DNA of 64,000 nt from Desulfurivibrio sp044068625 (GTDB lineage Bacteria > Desulfobacterota > Desulfobulbia > Desulfobulbales > Desulfurivibrionaceae): contig NZ_JBIPKH010000014.1 in the NCBI RefSeq assembly GCF_044068625.1, forward strand, positions 1 to 64,000, read 5' to 3'. Shown piece after piece: positions 59,071 through 64,000 of this stretch; the stretch's first letter is position 1; each line of letters opens with the position of its first letter. The notes below the pieces were generated by a model that had not been told where the DNA came from, made no database searches, and saw only the letters and a program-made list of their open reading frames with translations. A program made the translations under genes and the position numbers.

Positions 59071-59400
59071 ATGATGAAATTTACCGCCACCGTGGCCGCC
59101 CTGATCGCCCTTCTGGCCCTGGCAACCACCGCCGGCGCCGTCCCCCCCGGCCAAACCGTGGAGTACGCCGGGGGCGGCCCCGGCAAGGTGATTTTCGATG
59201 GCCAGTTCCACGCCGACCAAGGGCTGAACTGCAACGCCTGCCACGCCGAAGTTTTTCCCATGCAAAGGGGGGCGACGATCTCCATGGCCGATCACAACGA
59301 CGGCAAATTCTGCTTCGACTGCCACCGGGTCGACGGCACCGCTTTCCCCAGCTCCTCCTGCGCCAGTTCGCTCAACTGCGACCGTTGCCATAAGCGGTAG
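59071..59400 (+). CDS. secreted c7-type triheme cytochrome
   Basis: A 109-residue protein. The signal peptide (1-23, core LIALLALATTAGA) exports it to the periplasm. Three haem-binding CxxCH sites are CNACH (54-58), CFDCH (81-85) and CDRCH (103-107). The GGGPGKVIFDG and SMADHNDGKFC segments match the c(7)-type triheme domain family (TIGR04257 type). It has only five histidines in all (47, 58, 75, 85, 107), so one haem lacks a second His ligand. It has an aggaggagcag ribosome site and its own promoter. The role is periplasmic electron transfer. Confidence 0.85.
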   Translation: MMKFTATVAALIALLALATTAGAVPPGQTVEYAGGGPGKVIFDGQFHADQGLNCNACHAEVFPMQRGATISMADHNDGKFCFDCHRVDGTAFPSSSCASSLNCDRCHKR

Positions 59401-59487
59401 GCCGCCCATTTTCATCAAAGTAAAAAGATTTCCTAATCAAAGCTGAACATTCAGGCTCATCCTTGCTCCAGTCGAAGCGGTAAAGAT

Positions 59488-59514
59488 CCGGCGGCGCCCC
59501 CCCCCCGCCGCCGG
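59488..59514. repeat. perfect 9-bp GC hairpin with a nine-C loop
   Basis: ccggcggcg (59488-59496) pairs with cgccgccgg (59506-59514) around nine C. It lies between the convergent cytochrome and glycosidase genes. No T-run follows on either side. Confidence 0.6.
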
Positions 59515-59525
59515 GCAACCAACGT

Positions 59526-62270
59526 TCAACTCCAAGGAGAGCCACCAGGTTGTCCAGCTTGCCGATGGCGGATCTCATTTCGCGAATATTTTTGCTCCCC
59601 TGTGCCGGCCTGCAACAGGGTATAGCGGCGCTTGATCAGGTTGGCGACCAGACCGGTCCAGCCGGTCTGGTGGCAAGCCCCGAGACCCAGGCCGGTATCG
59701 CCGTGGAAGTACTCGTGGAACAAGCGCAGGTCGCGCCAGGCCGGATCGTGCTGAAAGGGGCTCTCCGCCGCCAGGCCCGGAATGCGGCCCTGGTCGTCGC
59801 GGCGAAAGATATTGATTAAACTTTCCGCAAGCAGATCGGCCACTTGCCGCAAGTCCAGTTCGCCATCCCCCCGCCCCGGCACCTGCACTTTGAAATCGGG
59901 ACCAAGATAGCGATGGAATTTGGTCAGAGCCTGGATAATGGAATAGTTGATCGGCATCCAGACCGGTCCCCGCCAGTTGGAATTGCCCCCGAAAAGACCT
60001 GATTGCGCTTCCCCCGGTTCATATTCGATCAGGGCCTGGCCCAGGCCCGGCAGATCCCCCAGTTGCCGATGTTCCCGGTGAATCCGGCTGACTCCGCGAA
60101 TCCCGTAGGGGGAAAAAAATTCCTCGGCGTTGAGGAGCCGCTTCAAGATCCGGGGAATCATGGTGTGATCCACCAGGGCCAGCAGCCGCTCCCCGTGCTC
60201 GTTGGTCCTGTTGGGACAGGCGCAGATGGTATGGCCGTCGAACATCCCGCCTCGATGTTCCTCGAGCAGGGCCTTGAAGCGGGGCACTTTCTCAATGATG
60301 TCGGGGGTCACGATTTCCGTGGCCAGCAGGGGGATCAGGCCGACATAGGAATAAACATCGATATGATGGAATTCACCGTCGGGGGTGGTGAGAAAATCCT
60401 TGAAAAAGCCGGCCTGCTGGTCCCAGAGCGACGGTCGCTGAGCGCTGTGCCCGGCAATGGCGTTGGCGATGGCCAGAAACTGCTGATAGCACTGAATAGC
60501 CATATCCTCATATTCTTGCTCCTCCCGGGCCAGTTCCAGGGCCATTCCGGTGAGGTTGAGGGCGCACATGGCCATCCAGCCGGTGGCATCGGCCTGCTTC
60601 AGGCTGAAGCCGGGGGGCAGCGGCTGGGAGCGATTATAAACGGAAATGTTGTCCAGGCCCATGAAGCCGCCCTCGAAGACATTGAGGCCGTCGCGGTCAT
60701 GGCGATTGAGCCACCAGGTATAGTTCATGATCAGCTTGTTGAAGACCCGGCGGAGAAAGTGGAGATCGCCGCAGCCTCGCAGGCGGCGCTCGGCCCGGAA
60801 GACCTTCAGGGCCGCCACCGCGTGAATCGGCGGATTGATGTCGCCGAAGTCCCATTCATAGGCGGGAATCTGGCCGTTGGGATGGAGATAGCGGTGGCGC
60901 AGGAGCAGTTCGAGCTGTTCCTTGGCGAAATCGACATCGAGGTGGGCGAAGACCATGGCCTGATAGGCCAGATCCCAGGCGGCAAACCAGGGATATTCCC
61001 AGCTGTCGGGCATCGAAATAATATCGGCGGCCTGAAGGTGGCGCCAGTTGCGGTTGCGCCCCATGGTTCGCGCCGGCGGCGGCGGATGGCGGTCACCATC
61101 GAGCCAGCGGGCCACATCGAAGTGGTAGAACTGTTTGCTCCAGATCATCCCGGCCATGGCCTGGCGAAAAATCAGGGCGTCTTCGCCGCTGGCCTGCGGC
61201 AGCAGTTGGGCGTAAAAAGCGTCGGCTTCCCGCCGGCGCCGGGCAAACAGGGCGCTCAAGCCGGCAAAGGGCTTCGGCCGGAGGGGCTGGGCGGTCAGCA
61301 GCAGCTCCACCTGGCGCTCTTCCCCGGGCTCGCAGGTGATCTCATGCCAGGCGGCGAACTTGGTCCCGGTGGCGGCCGGATTTACCGCCCCCTTGTCACC
61401 CTCCACGACCCGGCGATGGAAGGCGTCTTTGACATAGGGCGCGGGATTGGCGGCGCCGAAAAGGCGTTCCTGGTTGCTCTCGTTTTCGCTGAACAGGCAG
61501 CGGGCGACTTGGCGGCCGGCAAGAAAATAGCGGCCCAGGCCGGCGTGGCGGGCTTCCACCGCCCAGGCGGCCCGGTCGGACTCAATCAGCCGCAGAACCG
61601 GTTTTTCCGCCGCGCCGCCATCCTCCCAGGACCAGGTATTGCGGAACCAGAGGCTGGGCAGCAGGTGGAGGGTCGCGGCGGCCGGCCCCCGGTTGCCGAC
61701 CCTGATCAGGATGCCGATGGTGGTGGGGGATTGCTTGGCATAGCTGATTTCCACATCCCAGTAGCGGTTTTCCGCCATAGCGCCGGTGTCCAGCAGGCTA
61801 AAAGGGGGGTCTTGGCGGGAACGCCGCCGGTTTTCCGCCACCAGCTCGGCATAGGGAAATTCGGCCTGGGGATATTTGTAGAGGTAGCGGAGATAACTGT
61901 GGCTGGGGGTGGCGTCGAGATAAAAATAATACTCCTTGACGTCCTCGCCATGGTTGCCCTGCTTGCCGGTGAGGCCGAACATCCGTTCCTTGAGGATGGG
62001 ATCGCGCCCGTTCCAGAGGGCCACGGCCAGACACAGCCGCTGGCCGGCGTCGCAGATACCCCCCAGGCCGTCTTCATGCCAGCGGTAAGCCCGGCTGACC
62101 GCTTGCTCGTGGCTGAAATAATCCCAGGCCTCGCCCTCGGGACTGTAGTCTTCCCGCACCGTGCCCCAGGCCCGTTCGCTTAAATAGGGCCCCCAGAGGT
62201 GCCAGTCCTGCCGGCCCTGCTGCCGGGCCGCGAGGCGCTGCTGTTCCGCGCTGAGCTTGCCACTGGCCAT
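59526..62270 (-). CDS. GH63-type glycosidase (MGH1-like)
   Basis: A 914-residue cytoplasmic protein without signal peptide. The N-terminus has WGPYLSERAWGTVREDYSP, then an (alpha/alpha)6 barrel from about residue 420 with IISMPDSWEYPWFAAWDLAYQ (shown in part: SWEYPWFAAWDLA) holding the acidic catalytic residue, and GLFGGNSNWRGPVWMPINY near 780, typical of GH63/GH37-like glucosidases. It may act on glucosylglycerate, trehalose-like or mannosylglycerate compatible solutes, or glycogen fragments. ATG 62270 has gggagg eight bases before. Confidence 0.8.
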   Translation of the reverse strand: MASGKLSAEQQRLAARQQGRQDWHLWGPYLSERAWGTVREDYSPEGEAWDYFSHEQAVSRAYRWHEDGLGGICDAGQRLCLAVALWNGRDPILKERMFGLTGKQGNHGEDVKEYYFYLDATPSHSYLRYLYKYPQAEFPYAELVAENRRRSRQDPPFSLLDTGAMAENRYWDVEISYAKQSPTTIGILIRVGNRGPAAATLHLLPSLWFRNTWSWEDGGAAEKPVLRLIESDRAAWAVEARHAGLGRYFLAGRQVARCLFSENESNQERLFGAANPAPYVKDAFHRRVVEGDKGAVNPAATGTKFAAWHEITCEPGEERQVELLLTAQPLRPKPFAGLSALFARRRREADAFYAQLLPQASGEDALIFRQAMAGMIWSKQFYHFDVARWLDGDRHPPPPARTMGRNRNWRHLQAADIISMPDSWEYPWFAAWDLAYQAMVFAHLDVDFAKEQLELLLRHRYLHPNGQIPAYEWDFGDINPPIHAVAALKVFRAERRLRGCGDLHFLRRVFNKLIMNYTWWLNRHDRDGLNVFEGGFMGLDNISVYNRSQPLPPGFSLKQADATGWMAMCALNLTGMALELAREEQEYEDMAIQCYQQFLAIANAIAGHSAQRPSLWDQQAGFFKDFLTTPDGEFHHIDVYSYVGLIPLLATEIVTPDIIEKVPRFKALLEEHRGGMFDGHTICACPNRTNEHGERLLALVDHTMIPRILKRLLNAEEFFSPYGIRGVSRIHREHRQLGDLPGLGQALIEYEPGEAQSGLFGGNSNWRGPVWMPINYSIIQALTKFHRYLGPDFKVQVPGRGDGELDLRQVADLLAESLINIFRRDDQGRIPGLAAESPFQHDPAWRDLRLFHEYFHGDTGLGLGACHQTGWTGLVANLIKRRYTLLQAGTGEQKYSRNEIRHRQAGQPGGSPWS

Positions 62271-62308
62271 AAAGGTTGCCTCCCGTTGAGGTTTGGCCCG
62301 GAAGGCCT

Positions 62309-63781
62309 TTATTGCCCGGCCTGGTCCTGGTTCTCGCCACAGGCCCGGCCCTTGAAGCTGAAAAAGAACTTGAGCCCCTTGCGGACCAAAGGGGAAAAAA
62401 TCTTGGGGGCGAAGATCGCCCCGGCCACCTTTTTGTTGATCTCCCCCAAGGTGGGATAGGGATGAATGGCGGCGGCGATTTTGGCCAAACCCACCCCGCC
62501 GTTGAAGACCGCCACCCATTCGCTCAGCAGTTCACCGGCCCGGGGCCCCAGGATCTGCACCCCCAGCGGTTTTTCCCGCTGATCCAGCAGCAGCTTGATC
62601 CGGCCGCCGCTCTCCCCGGCGGCCAGGGCCCGGTCGTTGGCGGCGAACTCTTCGCTCCAGACCGTGTAATCGATCCCGGCCGCCCGGGCCCTTTTCTCGT
62701 TAAGCCCGATGCTGGCCAGTTCCGGCTGGGTATAGGTGCACCAGGGAACCCGGGTGTAATCGACCTTCTGGGGTAGATGGAAAACGGCGTTGCGCAGCAC
62801 CACGCCCCCTTCGTAACCGGCGACATGGGTGAACTGATGACCGCCGATGACATCACCGGCGGCGTAAATATGCTTGTGGCTGGTCCTGAGCCGACTATCG
62901 ACCTTGATCCCCCGCTGATCGGCGGCAATATCCAGCTTATCGAGCCCCAGGCCCGCCACATTGGCCGAACGGCCCAAGGCCACCAGCAGGGCCTCGGCCT
63001 TAAGGGTCCGGTTCTCGCCGGCCTGGTTTCTGACCACCACTTCACGCTCCCGGCCCAGATCGCCGACCCGGACCACTGCGGCGTCAAGCTCGAAAACCAC
63101 CCCTTCCCGCTCCAGTTCCTGCTGGACCAGGCTCGCCAGATCGGGGTCCTCCTTGCTGAGGATCTGGCCGCTGCGCTGGATCACCGTCACCCTGCTGCCC
63201 AGCCGGCCGAAGGCCTGGGCCATCTCAATGGCGATGGGCCCGGCGCCGAGCACGATCAGCGAGGCGGGCAACCGGTCCAGATAGAAGATTTCGCGGTTGG
63301 TCAGATAGGGAGTCCGCTCCAGGCCTTCAATCGCCGGCACTGCCGGGGAAGAACCGGTTGCAACCACCCAGCTGCGGGCGGAAATCGACCGGCCGGCCAA
63401 GGAAATGGTATGTTCATCGCTAAAGCGCGGATCCCCGAACTCCACTTTGACCCCGAGCCGGCAAAAGCGCTCCACCGAGTCGTGCTGCTGGATCACGCCG
63501 ATTACCGAACGAATCCGGGCCGAAACCTGGCGGAAATCAACGGGCGGGGGCGAAAGCGCCGGCAAGCCGAAGCGGGGCCCGCTTTTCATCAGATGATAGA
63601 CATGGGCCGTCTTGATCAGGGTTTTGCTGGGCACGCATCCATAATGAAGACAGTCGCCGCCCAGGGCCTCTTCCTTTTCGACCAGCAGGGTCCTGGCTCC
63701 CAGTTGGGCCGCCCCCGAAGCCACGGTCAGACCCGCCGCCCCGCCGCCGATAATGCCGAGATCATAGTCATATTTGCTCAT
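62309..63781 (-). CDS. FAD/NAD disulfide oxidoreductase (mercuric-reductase-like)
   Basis: A 490-residue flavoprotein of the pyridine nucleotide-disulfide class I family. It has FAD motif GIIGGGAAGLTVASGA, redox pair Cys44-Cys49 in GGDCLHYGCVPSK, NAD motif LIVLGAGPIAIEMAQAFG, and IYAAGDVIGGHQFTH. The C-terminal dimer domain has HPYPTLGEI but no MerA-type Cys pair at the end, so mercury reduction is unlikely. The family is often coupled to a TVP38 gene, as here (14-base overlap). Substrate unknown. Confidence 0.82.
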   Translation of the reverse strand: MSKYDYDLGIIGGGAAGLTVASGAAQLGARTLLVEKEEALGGDCLHYGCVPSKTLIKTAHVYHLMKSGPRFGLPALSPPPVDFRQVSARIRSVIGVIQQHDSVERFCRLGVKVEFGDPRFSDEHTISLAGRSISARSWVVATGSSPAVPAIEGLERTPYLTNREIFYLDRLPASLIVLGAGPIAIEMAQAFGRLGSRVTVIQRSGQILSKEDPDLASLVQQELEREGVVFELDAAVVRVGDLGREREVVVRNQAGENRTLKAEALLVALGRSANVAGLGLDKLDIAADQRGIKVDSRLRTSHKHIYAAGDVIGGHQFTHVAGYEGGVVLRNAVFHLPQKVDYTRVPWCTYTQPELASIGLNEKRARAAGIDYTVWSEEFAANDRALAAGESGGRIKLLLDQREKPLGVQILGPRAGELLSEWVAVFNGGVGLAKIAAAIHPYPTLGEINKKVAGAIFAPKIFSPLVRKGLKFFFSFKGRACGENQDQAGQ

Positions 63782-64000
63782 CTTTTGTTCCCTCCGGGGT
63801 GGGTACGGCCTCTCGCAAAGCCTTACGGGCGATCTGGGTGATATAAATGGTGACGGCCAGGGTGGCCAGCAGCCCCAGCCCCTGAAAGACCAGCTCCCAG
63901 GGCCCGGCCGGCGGACTTTCGACCAGGGCCGCCCGGGCCAGGTTGCCGGCCAGGGCTCCCGCGTAAACGTAGAGCAGGGTGCCGGGCATCATCCCGACCC
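63768..64000 (-). CDS. TVP38/TMEM64-family membrane protein, C-terminal part
   Basis: The frame is open to the window edge, so the gene starts outside. The visible part begins V-G-M-M-P-G-T-L-L-Y-V-Y-A-G, a highly typical VTT (SNARE-associated) motif, then a final helix (LVFQGLGLLATLAVTIYITQI) and a charged tail. The stop overlaps the oxidoreductase start. Such pairs occur in cyanobacteria and Desulfobacterota. Confidence 0.7.
   Translation of the reverse strand, partial: VGMMPGTLLYVYAGALAGNLARAALVESPPAGPWELVFQGLGLLATLAVTIYITQIARKALREAVPTPEGTKDEQI

Noticed and set aside
62309..63781. Mercuric reductase merA
   Set aside because: Redox pair is present but the C-terminal vicinal cysteines and N-terminal HMA domain of MerA are missing, and no mer genes surround it.

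Overview
This window is a high-GC (roughly 60% or more by eye), densely packed bacterial chromosome segment with about 60 protein genes, one tRNA gene and no rRNA or CRISPR array. The gene content fits a strictly anaerobic, sulfur-metabolising member of the Desulfobacterota, perhaps an alkaliphilic Desulfurivibrio-like Desulfobulbales. The pointers are a TusA/DsrE sulfur-relay operon, a YeeE/YedE sulfur transporter, a giant 2-hydroxyacyl-CoA-dehydratase activase fusion, a small triheme c7-type cytochrome and a complete Mrp-type Na+/H+ antiporter operon. That placement is inference; no 16S or other marker is present.

Layout. 1-0.2 kb: 5' end of a REP-associated transposase with REP-like repeats. 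0.3-6.7 kb: a zinc-ribbon protein and an ATP-grasp protein on +, then a four-cluster ferredoxin and the activase/dehydratase fusion on -. 7.1-8.3 kb: tusA, two DsrE-like genes and a 57-residue cysteine protein, ended by a strong terminator. 8.4-17.7 kb: glycosyltransferases, two radical SAM proteins, the YeeE/YedE transporter, a secreted GYGAP-repeat protein, and a thioredoxin/FAD oxidoreductase/GT39 operon. 18-30 kb: an MSHA-like type IV pilus operon on -, in the order mshI-J-K-L-(M remnant)-E-G-pilin-C-D-O-P. Its platform protein gene carries a frameshift, its mshM copy is reduced to a fragment, and a lytic transglycosylase gene sits inside it on the other strand.

30.3-37.3 kb: metY, NfeD protease plus slipin, tRNA-Leu(CAA), mltA, a PilT-type ATPase and a zinc-ribbon/receiver-like protein. 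37.3-45.6 kb, all on -: manC, a membrane protein, glmS, a cysteine desulfurase, nadA, a ribosome hibernation factor, nagZ and queC. 45.7-52.9 kb: an eight-gene Mrp operon (E, F, G, A-C-terminal/B fusion, C, and three D/NuoL-like subunits), coupled by stop-start overlaps or abutting codons. 52.9-56.9 kb: phoR-phoU-phoB-sfsA on -. 57-64 kb: an SLC13 permease with TrkA-C domains, the triheme cytochrome, a GH63-type glycosidase, a mercuric-reductase-like flavoprotein and the end of a TVP38 membrane protein.

Working together: sulfur handling (TusA/DsrE, YeeE/YedE, MetY, cysteine desulfurase), ion homeostasis (Mrp, SLC13), cell-wall turnover and precursors (GlmS, ManC, NagZ, MltA, SLT) and surface appendages (MSHA-like pilus, PilT) dominate. 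The most notable items are the 57-residue near-C-terminal-cysteine protein in the sulfur relay, the secreted GYGAP repeat protein, the decaying but syntenic pilus operon, and the three-D-subunit Mrp layout.
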